Assembly: GCA_963736575.1 (NCBI GenBank)
Contig: CAVTPD010000003.1
Span: 1,426,001 to 1,490,000 of the forward strand
Direction of reading: 5' to 3'
Source of the DNA: CAVTPD01 sp963736575
GTDB taxonomy: Bacteria > Bacteroidota > Bacteroidia > Cytophagales > JAAEPT01
DNA: 64,000 nt
A program made the translations under genes and the position numbers. This document shows positions 35,141-43,686 of this stretch, piece after piece; position 1 is the first letter of the stretch; every line of letters begins with the position of its first letter. The notes under the pieces were generated by a model. The model was not told the origin of the DNA, did not search any database, and saw only the letters and a program-made list of their open reading frames with translations.

Positions 35141-36238
35141 ATGAAAGGTTTTCAATTTTCAGAATTTATCCCTGAAGAAGGCGGAAATGCTTCATTTGAT
35201 AAAATGATGAAGTTATTTACCCAACTAATTACCTATACTTCTGGTGATGCATCAGACGCACTTTCTTGGATGACCGAATTAGACGGGCAATTTGGGATTA
35301 GTGATGCCAGTTATGGTATGGGAGATTTTGTAGAAGACCTTAAAAATAAAGGTTTTATTACGGAAGATAAACCAGACGGTTCTTTTGATATCACCGCTAA
35401 AACAGAACAGACTATCCGTAAAAGTTCGTTAGAAGAAATTTTTGGTAAGCTGAAAAAAGGAGGTACAGGTAACCACCAAACACCTCACGTTGGCCGTGGT
35501 TCCGAATTCTCTTCCGATATAAAACCCTATCAGTTTGGTGATTCTTTTGAAGATATAGACATAGGGCGATCCATACACAATGCACAAGTTAATAATGGGG
35601 TAGATTCTTTTCGCTTAACCCAAGACGATTTAGAGGTTAGGGAAAGAGAACACGCGTCTAGCTGTGCTACCGTGTTAATGATAGATATTAGCCATTCTAT
35701 GATTTTATATGGAGAAGATAGAATTACGCCCGCCAAAAAAGTAGCCATGGCGTTAAGCGAATTGGTAAGTATAAAATACCCCAAAGATTCGCTAGATATT
35801 ATTGTTTTCGGGAACGATGCTTGGCCCATAGAAAAGAAAGAGTTGCCGTATTTAAAGGTGGGCCCTTTCCATACCAATACGTATGCGGGTTTAGAGTTGG
35901 CGGTTGATATTCTTCGGAAGAAAAAAACGTCTAACAAGCAAATTTTTATGATTACCGACGGGAAACCGACGTGTTTAAAACAAGGCAATGGCTATTATAA
36001 AAACAGTTTTGGCTTAGACCCCAAAGTAATAAATAAGGTGCTGAATATGGCGGCGCAATGCAAACGCTTGCAGATACCCATAACTACCTTTATGATTGCT
36101 AAAGATCCTTATTTACAACAATTTGTACGTCAGTTTACCGAAACCAACGGGGGCAGAGCGTATTACAGCTCGCTAGATGGTTTAGGGGAATTTATATTCG
36201 AAGATTTTATTAAAAACAGAAAAAAGAGATTTAAATAA
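35141..36238 (+). CDS. VWA-domain protein partnered with a MoxR ATPase
   Basis: 365-aa cytoplasmic protein. The N-terminal half (about residues 1-150) is helical, with no transmembrane helix. A von Willebrand A domain covers about 170-350, with the metal-ion site DISHSM (DxSxS motif, about 183-188) and a later T/D loop (MITDGKPTC). The last part ends in a basic NRKKRFK. The TAATG overlap with the next gene shows translational coupling with the AAA ATPase. VWA plus MoxR-type AAA pairs are generally chaperone-like units that remodel or activate a client, as in metal-chelatase or RavA-ViaA systems; the client here is unknown. Confidence 0.82.
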   Translation: MKGFQFSEFIPEEGGNASFDKMMKLFTQLITYTSGDASDALSWMTELDGQFGISDASYGMGDFVEDLKNKGFITEDKPDGSFDITAKTEQTIRKSSLEEIFGKLKKGGTGNHQTPHVGRGSEFSSDIKPYQFGDSFEDIDIGRSIHNAQVNNGVDSFRLTQDDLEVREREHASSCATVLMIDISHSMILYGEDRITPAKKVAMALSELVSIKYPKDSLDIIVFGNDAWPIEKKELPYLKVGPFHTNTYAGLELAVDILRKKKTSNKQIFMITDGKPTCLKQGNGYYKNSFGLDPKVINKVLNMAAQCKRLQIPITTFMIAKDPYLQQFVRQFTETNGGRAYYSSLDGLGEFIFEDFIKNRKKRFK

Positions 36239-37734
36239 TGTCAAAGCCTTCCATTACAACATTTGGTCAGTTAAAAGAGTCTGGTTACGTGTACAGAACC
36301 ATAAAAGACGAAGTTCGGAACAACCTTATTAAAAGTCTTAAAAATAAGGAAGAGATTTTTTCAGGCATTAAAGGGTATGAAGATACCGTAATTCCGCAAC
36401 TTCAAACGGCATTGCTTTCGGGGCATAATGTGCTTTTATTGGGCTTACGTGGACAGGCAAAAACTAAAATCGCCCGTTTAATTACCCGCTTATTGGATGA
36501 ATGGATTCCGGTAGTAAAAGGTTCTATTTTAAATGAGAATCCGTTTGCGCCATTAACCAACAAAACAAAAAAGCATATAGATTTAAATGGCGATAAAACA
36601 GAGATCGAATGGATTCCTGGTTCTGAACGTTATTACGAAAAACTAGCTACGCCAGATGTATCGGTACCCGATTTAATTGGCGATATTGATCCGATAAAAG
36701 CAGCCAATTTAAAAATTAGTCTTTCGGACGAAGAGGCCATTCACTACGGAATGATTCCACGTTCAAACCGTTCTATTTTTGTAATCAATGAGCTGCCCGA
36801 TTTACAGGCTAGAATTCAGGTTTCTTTATTTAATATTTTACAAGAAGGGGATATTCAAATCCGTGGGTTTAGTTTAAGAATGCCCTTAGATATTCTATTC
36901 ATTTTTACGGCTAATCCTGAAGATTACACCAACAGGGGTTCTATAGTAACGCCACTAAAAGACAGAATTGAAAGTCAGATTTTAACGCATTATCCAAATT
37001 CTATAGAGCTTTCGAAAGAAATTACCGCACAAGAAGCTCGTTTAACGGATTTTCAAAAGAAACATGTTATTTGTCCAGAAGTGATGGCAGATTTAATTGA
37101 GCAAGTAGCTTTTGAGGCCCGTGAAAGTGAATATGTAGATCAGAAAAGTGGGGTTTCGGCGCGTTTAACCATTTCGGCATATGAAATGTTGCACAGTGCC
37201 GCAGAAAGAAGGCTTTTAATAAACAACGAAAAAAACACATTAACTAGAGTTAGCGATTTGTTTGCGGTAATCCCAGCCATTACGGGTAAAATAGAATTAG
37301 TTTACGAAGGCGAACTAGAGGGAATGGCTAATGTGGCGCAATACTTAATTGGTAGATCTATTCGTGTTCAGTTTGAAAAATATTTTCCTTCACCAGAAAC
37401 TAAAAAAGACAAAGACCAAGTAAAAGACGATCCTTACAAAGAAATTGTAGAGTGGTTTAGAAGTGGTAATAAAATTGAATTACTACGGGATGATCCATTT
37501 TCGGAATGGAAAAAGAAATTAGATACCGTACCGGGTTTGTCTGTTTTAATAGGAAAGATTTTTCCTAATGCCGAAGGCGAAATAAAATATGTTTTAATGG
37601 AATTTGCGCTGCACGGTATGGCAGAGTTTAGTAAAATTTCTAGACACCTTTTACAAGAAGGTATCCGCTTTAGGGATCTTATGAGTGACATAAATTTCGA
37701 TTTTAACTTTGAAGACGAAGAAGAATTAGAGTAA
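36238..37734 (+). CDS. MoxR/ChlI-type AAA ATPase, partner of the VWA protein
   Basis: 498-aa ATPase of the MoxR/magnesium-chelatase group. Walker A is LLGLRGQAKTK (about residues 66-76), the Walker B segment reads IFVINELPDL (about 178-187; Asn rather than Asp before Glu), followed by sensor-type FTANPEDY (about 222-229) and an arginine-finger region (TPLKDRIESQIL). A helical C-terminal part of about 150 residues is additional. It overlaps the VWA gene by one base. No membrane-protein gene of the MoxR/DUF58 kind is adjacent; this pair is independent of the cluster at 44974-51069. Confidence 0.85.
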   Translation: MSKPSITTFGQLKESGYVYRTIKDEVRNNLIKSLKNKEEIFSGIKGYEDTVIPQLQTALLSGHNVLLLGLRGQAKTKIARLITRLLDEWIPVVKGSILNENPFAPLTNKTKKHIDLNGDKTEIEWIPGSERYYEKLATPDVSVPDLIGDIDPIKAANLKISLSDEEAIHYGMIPRSNRSIFVINELPDLQARIQVSLFNILQEGDIQIRGFSLRMPLDILFIFTANPEDYTNRGSIVTPLKDRIESQILTHYPNSIELSKEITAQEARLTDFQKKHVICPEVMADLIEQVAFEARESEYVDQKSGVSARLTISAYEMLHSAAERRLLINNEKNTLTRVSDLFAVIPAITGKIELVYEGELEGMANVAQYLIGRSIRVQFEKYFPSPETKKDKDQVKDDPYKEIVEWFRSGNKIELLRDDPFSEWKKKLDTVPGLSVLIGKIFPNAEGEIKYVLMEFALHGMAEFSKISRHLLQEGIRFRDLMSDINFDFNFEDEEELE

Positions 37735-37798
37735 TTAAATGTGATTTTTTGATTAACTAATTCATTGGTTGTGGTTTAAGGTTTACATAAAAAAGGTT

Positions 37799-37828
37799 CC
37801 CGAATTGACGTGTTTTTTTCAGTTCGGG
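37799..37828. repeat. Inverted repeat in the desaturase leader
   Basis: CCCGAATTG and CAGTTCGGG, 9-bp arms with one G-U pair and a 12-nt loop containing a T7 run. It lies 65 bp after the ATPase stop, so it may end that transcript or act in regulation of the desaturase gene, 105 bp downstream. The TATCTTTA at 37841-37848 resembles a Bacteroidota -7 element just behind it. Confidence 0.4.
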
Positions 37829-37932
37829 TAATTAAATTTGTATCTTTAATAATTAGGTCACTTCCTTATTCGTTAAAGAAGTGAGATTTCGAAAAGATTT
37901 TACAAGGGATTCTCCTTATTTAAATAATATAC

Positions 37933-39075
37933 ATGACAAAAAATCCTCCTAAGTTTTCAACCCATCAAAAAGATTTTGTTGAAGAGTTAAACAAATCTGT
38001 GAACGAGTATTTTGCTAAGAATAAAATATCTAAGCACGCCAATGGTAAAATGATTTTCAAAACGATTTTTCATTTAAGTATTTGGTTTGCGGCTTACTTT
38101 TATTTAATGATTGGCCAACCTTCTTTAGGAGTAGCATATGCGCTCTGGGGAGTTTTAGGTGTTATGATGGCCATGGTAGCGGTTAATATTGGTCACGATG
38201 CCATTCATGGTGCTTATTCTTCTAAGCCTTGGGTAAACCATATTATGTCACATACCTTTAACATTAACGGGGCTAGTGCTTATATGTGGAAACGTATGCA
38301 CAACATTGCACATCATACTTACACCAATGTAGATGGTTTAGACGAAGACATAGAGTCTGTGCCTATTATTAGAATGTCACCACAAATGGAATTAAAGCCT
38401 ATTCATAAATACCAACAATATTATTCTATGATGGTGTATGGTTTAGCAACCATTACTTGGGTGTTTATGAAGGATTATATCAAATTCTTTAAAAATGAAG
38501 TAGGTAATTTTAGAGGCGAAAAACATTCTACAAGCGCTATGTTATGGTTGTTTTTCTACAAAATAATAAACTATACGCTTTTTATAGTTGTGCCGTTTGT
38601 TGTGTTGCCTTACGCTTGGTACCATATATTATTTGGTTTCTTAATCATGCATTATACGTCTGGACTTCTTTTAGCCATTATCTTTATGTTGGCGCATATT
38701 GTAGAAGAAGCACATTTCCCAATGCCAGATAAAGAAAACAACTTACAGCATTCTTGGTTTGTACACCAGTTGTATACAACGGTTAATTTCTCTAAAGATA
38801 ACCCGTTTGCCTTGTTTGTAACTGGCGGACTGAATATGCAAGTAGAACACCATTTGTTCCCAAATATTTGCCACATTCATTACCCGGAGATTTCTCAGAT
38901 TGTAGAACGTACAGCTTTGAAATACGATTATCCGTATTTCAGTTTAACCTTCCCACAAGCGGTGAGCTCTCACTTTAGATTCTTAAAGAACATGGGTAGA
39001 ATACAGGATTATGTTCCTAAATACGAAAGAAGTAAATACAAAATGAAGCCGAAGCCAGAAATGGCAGCGGCATAA
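37933..39075 (+). CDS. Membrane fatty-acid desaturase
   Basis: 380-aa inner-membrane acyl-lipid or acyl-CoA desaturase that inserts a cis double bond with a di-iron centre. Three histidine boxes are visible: HDAIHG (about residues 88-93), HNIAHH (about 123-128) and QVEHH (about 301-305). The Gln at the start of the third box is typical of front-end desaturases (linoleoyl-CoA type) although there is no cytochrome b5 domain. At least four transmembrane stretches alternate with these boxes. Electron transfer partners are not adjacent. It has its own promoter-like element and a terminator, so it is probably monocistronic and temperature- or growth-phase-regulated in the usual way, which cannot be seen here. 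Confidence 0.92.
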   Translation: MTKNPPKFSTHQKDFVEELNKSVNEYFAKNKISKHANGKMIFKTIFHLSIWFAAYFYLMIGQPSLGVAYALWGVLGVMMAMVAVNIGHDAIHGAYSSKPWVNHIMSHTFNINGASAYMWKRMHNIAHHTYTNVDGLDEDIESVPIIRMSPQMELKPIHKYQQYYSMMVYGLATITWVFMKDYIKFFKNEVGNFRGEKHSTSAMLWLFFYKIINYTLFIVVPFVVLPYAWYHILFGFLIMHYTSGLLLAIIFMLAHIVEEAHFPMPDKENNLQHSWFVHQLYTTVNFSKDNPFALFVTGGLNMQVEHHLFPNICHIHYPEISQIVERTALKYDYPYFSLTFPQAVSSHFRFLKNMGRIQDYVPKYERSKYKMKPKPEMAAA

Positions 39076-39100
39076 TTCTCAAAATATAAGGAGAGTTGAA

Positions 39101-39134
39101 AGGCTTGGTTTCGGAAGAAATCAAGCCTTTTTTT
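39101..39134 (+). terminator. Intrinsic terminator of the desaturase gene
   Basis: AGGCTTG / CAAGCCT stem (7 bp, with further pairing possible across a 14-nt loop) followed by T7. Confidence 0.75.
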
Positions 39135-39135
39135 A

Positions 39136-39336
39136 ACCCCTCAGTCCTCAGTCCTGCGGACAGTATGCAGCTCCCCTTAAAAGTGGAGCAAATCGGATAC
39201 GGTTTCATTTTAAAAGATTTTTAGTAATTATGATAAGTCAGGAAATAGAATCGAGATATTCTTTTAGAAATCTGCTACTGTATTTTCCCATCCTGTTTAG
39301 GAGGGGTGACCTTTAGGTCGGGGTGGTGGTTTGTTA
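39136..39336. repeat. Dispersed non-coding repeat elements
   Basis: Two members of families seen elsewhere in the window: at 39136-39190 an AACCCCTCAGTCC..GGACAG..CTCCCC-type sequence with AGTGGAGCAAA, as in the array at 43525-44957; at about 39287-39336 a CCCATCCTG..AGGAGGGGTGACC..GGTCGGGGTGG segment like that near 22549. The intergenic stretch 39076-39705 holds only these, a pseudogene remnant and a palindrome. Confidence 0.6.
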
Positions 39337-39344
39337 ATACGTTA

Positions 39345-39647
39345 CCTTTCTGATAAATCAAAAACACCGTACTTACATTTGTTAGTCTTGGTTGAATCGA
39401 TCATCCAACGTATAGAGTAATAAAATTGCTTATTAAGTAATGTGTATGGAGGGCCTGTTTTTGTGTAGTCTCCATAAGTAATAAAAGTAATAATGAATTT
39501 AGTGAAGTTTATTCTAAAGTTGAATTGGTCTATAAAAGGACTAGAATTATCTGTGTAATAGTTCTAATACCAAACTTCATCTAAACAAATAAACTGTTGA
39601 TTTCCACCATAAATTTTAACTATGTCACCATCTGCTTTTAAATCTCT
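39345..39647 (-). pseudogene. Remnant of an unknown protein gene
   Basis: The minus strand reads as a protein-like frame of about 100 codons (segments DLKADGDIVKIYGGNQQF, FIDQFNFRINFTKF, YYSIRWMIQPRL) interrupted once by TAG at about residue 28 and with no start codon. It then runs into the repeat at 39287-39336. The composition is that of a secreted or lipoprotein beta domain. It is a fragment of a lost gene or an inactivated copy; no family was recognised. Confidence 0.3.
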
Positions 39648-39653
39648 CTAGAG

Positions 39654-39668
39654 CGGAACTTAGTTCCG
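39654..39668. repeat. Small perfect inverted repeat
   Basis: CGGAAC-TTA-GTTCCG. It shares the GGAAC..GTTCC core with the direct repeats around the toxin-antitoxin pair (21721, 22341). Confidence 0.5.
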
Positions 39669-39705
39669 TTCTTTATAAGTATCTAAATCAGAAATGTTTG
39701 TTATC

Positions 39706-39942
39706 TTAATCCTCCGGCAACGCATCAAACTCTTTTCTTTTTTCGTCCATCCATTTTTGCATGGCTTCAGGGTCCTGCATCAGTTGAAACATCTCGCTTA
39801 TCACTTTTAGATGCGCCGGATCACCTTTCTGAAACATCTCTGCACCGTGTTGTTTGCTTAGGTTGGCCATTTCTTCAAAAGTTTCGGCTTTAAATTCAAG
39901 GTCACAGGCACCGCCTATTTGTTTGCAGGTCATGGTTTTCAT
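39706..39942 (-). CDS. DUF1059-family small protein
   Basis: 78-aa protein of the DUF1059 family (function unknown; sometimes described as small metal-binding). The ATG at 39942 gives MKTMTCKQIGGACDLEFKAE, the family start with a CKQxGGxCD motif; two codons upstream another ATG exists. The FKAETFEEMANLSKQHG segment and MFQKGDPAHL are typical. The two Cys in CKQIGGACD are candidate metal ligands. Single gene with nothing recognisable around it. Confidence 0.83.
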   Translation of the reverse strand: MKTMTCKQIGGACDLEFKAETFEEMANLSKQHGAEMFQKGDPAHLKVISEMFQLMQDPEAMQKWMDEKRKEFDALPED

Positions 39943-39969
39943 ATGCATTGTTTTTGGTTTAATCCTTTA

Positions 39970-40373
39970 AGCTATTCAATTCTGGTCTTATATCAAGATA
40001 AGCGAACCAAGAATTTAATTATAGGAGATCTTTTTGCTTCGGAAGTAAAAAGATTTACTTCAAAACAGAATAAGTTAACTTCTGTTACAAACTAGTAAGG
40101 TGATAAAGTATAGTAGTTTGCCTTTATAGCAAATCAATTAAGTTAATAAGCCAGTTTGTTTGTGGAATAAGTAGCCTTGTTTAGTAAATAAGCTAATAAG
40201 TTGACTATATAAGTCTATTAATTTACTTCATTAATAAGATTATTAGTTTTATAAGCTACTGTTTTTACTTATGCAGCAAACTAATTCACTATAAAAGCTA
40301 ATGAGTTTGCTTATGAAGCTAAATAATATACGATATAGGCTAATCAATTCAGTATAGAAAGAAAAAATTGGGT
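39970..40373. repeat. AT-rich non-coding region with irregular 20-22 nt repeats
   Basis: Phrases such as TAAGCTAATAAG, TAAGCTACTG, AAAAGCTAATGAG, AGGCTAATCAATTCA recur roughly every 20-22 nt without exact copies. In the minus orientation they would encode Leu/Ile/Ser/Tyr-rich heptads, but stops interrupt the frame. No gene or regulatory element can be supported here. Confidence 0.45.
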
Positions 40374-40407
40374 AAAAAAGAAGTCTTACTATAGGGCAAG
40401 ACTTCTT
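40374..40407 (-). terminator. Intrinsic terminator of the 40436 gene
   Basis: Perfect 10-bp stem AAGAAGTCTT / AAGACTTCTT, loop of 10, with an A5 run on its left that becomes a U tract on the minus strand. Confidence 0.8.
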
Positions 40408-40435
40408 TAGAGGAGGTAAAAAGTGATTTACTTTA

Positions 40436-40915
40436 TCATGTTGGTGATTCCGTTTTTCGTTTTCCTTGGTTTTCAAAGCGAAATTTTAGGTCTTCATAGA
40501 TGGGTTTGGCTTCAAGTACATTCATTTTAGCGGCTTGCTTAACCGATTTATAAAAGGTTAACGATGAAAGGTACAGTTCGGAGCCTGCTAGTAAAACGGT
40601 GTCGTTAAGGTTACTTTGCAATTGGTTAACACCTCTTAAAATGGGTTGTATTTGTTTTAAGGCCACCCAATCTTTTTCCATTTCGGTTAACTCTAAATAA
40701 GGAGGGCACAGATGTGTACTGCTTTTGGTGTAACTCATGATTTTAGTTACAAATGCTTCCGAATTTTTGCCAAGTGTAGGGATAGTTTGCCGTTGTTTAG
40801 GACTTAATGCCAGTAAAAATGGCGAAAGTGCTTCTTGAAGCATTTGTAATCCTTGTTCCGCTTTTTTTAAGTTTTCTTCCGGAATTTCTATAGAGACAAT
40901 GTTTTCAGTATTCAT
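40436..40915 (-). CDS. Conserved hypothetical protein of Bacteroidota
   Basis: 159-aa soluble, mostly helical protein. I recall similar-looking proteins widely in the phylum but do not know a function. It begins IVSIEIPEENLKKAEQGLQM and has typical phrases ALSPKQRQTIPTLG, VALKQIQPILRGVNQL, LAGSELYLSSLTFYKSVKQAA and IYEDLKFRFENQG. There are two helical halves separated by a Cys-containing loop (THLCPPY). It ends in a basic tail GKRKTESPT and is followed by a terminator. Single gene; the upstream ammonium transporter is divergent. Confidence 0.7.
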   Translation of the reverse strand: MNTENIVSIEIPEENLKKAEQGLQMLQEALSPFLLALSPKQRQTIPTLGKNSEAFVTKIMSYTKSSTHLCPPYLELTEMEKDWVALKQIQPILRGVNQLQSNLNDTVLLAGSELYLSSLTFYKSVKQAAKMNVLEAKPIYEDLKFRFENQGKRKTESPT

Positions 40916-41076
40916 GTAGTAAAAATTAAAAGTCTATTAAAGTCTGAAAAGTAAAATACTATCCGTTCGCCTTTTCTGCAAGAAAATAAGGTCTAAGTTC
41001 TTCCGTAAAAGAAAACCGTTAAAACACTTATTGACTTCGGTTTTTACTTAGGGTGGTCTATAAGTAGCGGATTACC

Positions 41077-41084
41077 TATCTTTG
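41077..41084 (+). promoter_or_regulatory. Bacteroidota-type -7 element upstream of amt
   Basis: TATCTTTG fits the TAnnTTTG consensus and ends 24 nt before the amt ATG. The -33 region lacks a clear TTG at the correct spacing. Confidence 0.4.
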
Positions 41085-41108
41085 CAGCACCAACCAAAAA
41101 ACACATAA

Positions 41109-42413
41109 ATGAATTTCAAGAAGATTGCAATGCTTTGTGCAGTGCTTGGCCTAAGTGTTAGTGCCTTTGCAGAAGCAGATTCTGCGGTGCTAGACACAGG
41201 GAATACAGCGTGGATGTTAATTTCCACCGCTTTAGTAATGTTAATGACCCCAGCCGGATTGGCTTTGTTTTATGGCGGTCTTACCCAAAATAAAAGCGTA
41301 TTAAATACCATTGGTATGAGTTACGTAGCTTTCTGTACAGGTACTATTGTATGGGTGGTTATTGGTTATTCATTGGCTTTTTCTGAAGGAAATGCTTTTA
41401 TAGGTGGCTTAGATTATGTGATGTTAAACGGTATTACGCCACGCGATTTATCGGGAGATATTCCTAAGCTTTTAGACATTGCTTTCCAAGGAACATTTGC
41501 GGCCATAGCTATAGCCATTGTAAGTGGTTCTATAATTGAACGGGTTAAATTTTCTACCTGGGTTATTTTCTCTTCCCTTTGGGTGGCTTTGGTGTATGCG
41601 CCTGTTTGCCATTGGGTATGGGGTAGCGAAGGTTTTTTACACGGTGATTTAGATTTTGCTGGTGGAACAGTAATACACGTAAATGCGGGTGTTGCAGGCC
41701 TTGTTGTGGCTTGGATGCTGGGCAGAAGATTAAACTTGCAAGAAGAAAGAAAACCATCTTCCATAAAATTAATGGTATTGGGTTCTTCGTTACTGTGGTT
41801 CGGGTGGACAGGCTTTAACGGCGGTAGTGCTTATGCAGCCAACGGAATTGCTGCCAACGCAGTATTGGTAACCTATTTAGCGGCTTCTTGTGGTGGTATA
41901 GCTTGGTTAATTATAGAATGGTTTATCATAGAGAAACCAACTTTAATTGGTGTAGCTTCTGGAGCGGTTTCGGGTCTTGTGGCTATAACACCTGCGGCAG
42001 GTTATGTAGACCCAGCCGGGGCAATGGCTTTGGGTTTAATTGGCGGTGTTGTGGGTTATTTAGGGGTTGTGAAACTGAAGGAATACTTTGGCCATGACGA
42101 CACTTTAGATGCTTTCGGGATGCACGGACTGGTAGGTATTGCAGGCGCAATTTTAACAGGAGTATTTGCAAATCCGGCTATAGACGGAGAATCGGCGGGC
42201 TGGTTATACGGAAATCCTTACCAAGTATGGTTACAAACTAAGTCGGTATTGGTGACCATTGCTTATTCCGGGGTGGCTACTTTTATAGTCTTTAAGATTA
42301 GTGCTTTTTTCACTAAAGGCGGAAGAATTAACCGTTCCATAGAATTAGAAGGTATGGATATTGGCTACCACGCCGAAACGCATATTATTATTGAAAAACA
42401 CAATATTGAGTAA
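41109..42413 (+). CDS. amt: Ammonium transporter
   Basis: Amt/MEP/Rh-family channel (434 aa) for ammonium uptake; inner-membrane trimer. The N-terminal signal-like segment (about residues 1-22) is followed by DTGNTAWMLISTALVMLMTPAGLA and about 11 helices. Landmarks include FYGGLTQNKSVLN, HWVWG with a pore residue, DFAGGTVIHVNAGVAGLV (twin-His region, about His 185) and DDTLDAFGMHGLVGIAG (second pore His). The C-terminal tail (GMDIGYHAETH) is the regulatory region that contacts P-II proteins. No glnK follows, unlike in many bacteria. Downstream lies a GC-rich hairpin. Confidence 0.95.
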   Translation: MNFKKIAMLCAVLGLSVSAFAEADSAVLDTGNTAWMLISTALVMLMTPAGLALFYGGLTQNKSVLNTIGMSYVAFCTGTIVWVVIGYSLAFSEGNAFIGGLDYVMLNGITPRDLSGDIPKLLDIAFQGTFAAIAIAIVSGSIIERVKFSTWVIFSSLWVALVYAPVCHWVWGSEGFLHGDLDFAGGTVIHVNAGVAGLVVAWMLGRRLNLQEERKPSSIKLMVLGSSLLWFGWTGFNGGSAYAANGIAANAVLVTYLAASCGGIAWLIIEWFIIEKPTLIGVASGAVSGLVAITPAAGYVDPAGAMALGLIGGVVGYLGVVKLKEYFGHDDTLDAFGMHGLVGIAGAILTGVFANPAIDGESAGWLYGNPYQVWLQTKSVLVTIAYSGVATFIVFKISAFFTKGGRINRSIELEGMDIGYHAETHIIIEKHNIE

Positions 42414-42439
42414 CTCATTTTAAGCTTTACAAATTGTAT

Positions 42440-42475
42440 AACGTCGGCAAGGTTCAGAACCTCGCCGACGTTTTT
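42440..42475. terminator. REP-like hairpin that may act as terminator of amt
   Basis: AACGTCGGCAAGGTT / AACCTCGCCGACGTT, a 15-bp stem with one mismatch and loop CAG, followed by T5. The same hairpin as at 14814 and 15261, but with a C-G-rich compensated base pair and here at the end of a gene, so a repeat appears to have been co-opted as terminator. Confidence 0.7.
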
Positions 42476-42577
42476 GTTTAAACTGAATTTTGGATTTATT
42501 AGGAGATATTTTACATCTCCGCAGTGATAATCTAGGACTAAGTTCAGTACAAGAAATGTTGTTTGTGCAGACGGAAT

Positions 42578-43462
42578 TTAAGCACTAATAGGAAGTGGAG
42601 AATTACCTTTCTTAAACCGATTTACAAAACTGCAATGTTGGCAAAGTTCTTCTACTAGAACGCCATTAAGAAAACCATTTTTCATGGCTTTAAACCGGTC
42701 GCTGTTAATAATATCATTTAGGCTTTGTTTATGGGCATTTCCTAAATTAATTGCGGCGTCTTTATCTAAACAGCAAGGTACTACCGAGCCATCTGCATGA
42801 ATACCAATATGATTTAAAACCCCATTACAACGTCCTTGCGTTCCTTGTTCTGGCAAAAGCATGGAAGGCCATTCAAAGCGAGAATCAAAATGAAGGTACA
42901 ATCGGTTCCAAATGTTTTTTGATTTTATGTGGCCTACTTCTACATTTCTGTTTATTTCTATACCGAAATACTTTTCCGTTTCCACAAAAAATTCTTCGTT
43001 ATCTGCCGCGCTGCTTTCTTGATTCCAGAACCGGAAGTTCACATACAAAGACGGCTTAACCTCATTTGCGTAGTCTACAAATTTGAAAATTGGCATTAAA
43101 TACGGCATTAAATCCTTCTCTGGGAAATTGTCTCTAAACGCTTGCAAAGAAAAGTTAACTTGACGCACACAAGTAGAATTAGCAATCTGTTCTTTGTATT
43201 TGTTAATTAATATTCCATTGGTGGTTAGATCTATTTGAGTCTTGTACTTTTCGCAAAGTGCTAGTATTTCTAAAAATTTAGGATGTGCCAACGGTTCGCC
43301 CATTAAATGCAAACAAACTATTTCGGTAAGTGGAGCAACTTGCTGTAATAGGTTCTCAAATTCTGTTAAGTCCATTATCTTTTTGTCCTTTTCTACCACA
43401 GGGCAAAAAGAACACTGAACGTTGCAGATGTTAGAAATCTCTAAATAGATTCTTTTAAACAT
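42578..43462 (-). CDS. Radical SAM protein with SPASM-type C-terminus
   Basis: 294-aa iron-sulfur enzyme. The radical SAM cluster motif is CNVQCSFC (about residues 13-20, CxxxCxxC), and the SAM-binding region includes LMGEPLAHP. The C-terminal part has Cys residues arranged for an auxiliary cluster (CNGVLNHIG, VVPCCLDKD, ELCQHC), typical of SPASM/twitch domains. Such proteins often modify peptides or act in cofactor synthesis. No precursor peptide gene or partner enzyme is adjacent, so substrate is unknown. The start ATG follows no clear Shine-Dalgarno, as is usual in this phylum. Confidence 0.85.
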   Translation of the reverse strand: MFKRIYLEISNICNVQCSFCPVVEKDKKIMDLTEFENLLQQVAPLTEIVCLHLMGEPLAHPKFLEILALCEKYKTQIDLTTNGILINKYKEQIANSTCVRQVNFSLQAFRDNFPEKDLMPYLMPIFKFVDYANEVKPSLYVNFRFWNQESSAADNEEFFVETEKYFGIEINRNVEVGHIKSKNIWNRLYLHFDSRFEWPSMLLPEQGTQGRCNGVLNHIGIHADGSVVPCCLDKDAAINLGNAHKQSLNDIINSDRFKAMKNGFLNGVLVEELCQHCSFVNRFKKGNSPLPISA

Positions 43463-43524
43463 GGTATGCCTTTAAAATCGAATTACCGTAAAGTTACCTG
43501 TTCTATAATTAAAATAGAGGGTTA

Positions 43525-43570
43525 TTTTAAAACCCTCCGTCCTGTGGATAGCTCCCCTTTATAAGTGGAG
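43525..43570. repeat. Left terminal inverted repeat of the DUF559 array
   Basis: Begins TTTTAAAACCCTCCGTCC and ends CTCCCCTTTATAAGTGGAG. Its inverse stands at 44911-44957 with a few mismatches, so the two define the ends of a 1.4-kb unit. Confidence 0.7.
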
Positions 43571-43686
43571 CAAATGATACTTCTTGGTTTCAAAGATTAT
43601 TTTGAGGATAAAACATATTGTGCAACTATATGTAATAAGTGTTTTTTAGGAGTTTGCTGTTATGATTTTTTTCTGAAAAGGTAGTA

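Noticed and set aside
40249..40476. Minus-strand open frame of 75 codons
   Set aside because: It overlaps the end of the well-formed gene at 40436, crosses that gene's terminator, and consists of the AT-rich irregular repeats; composition is low-complexity.
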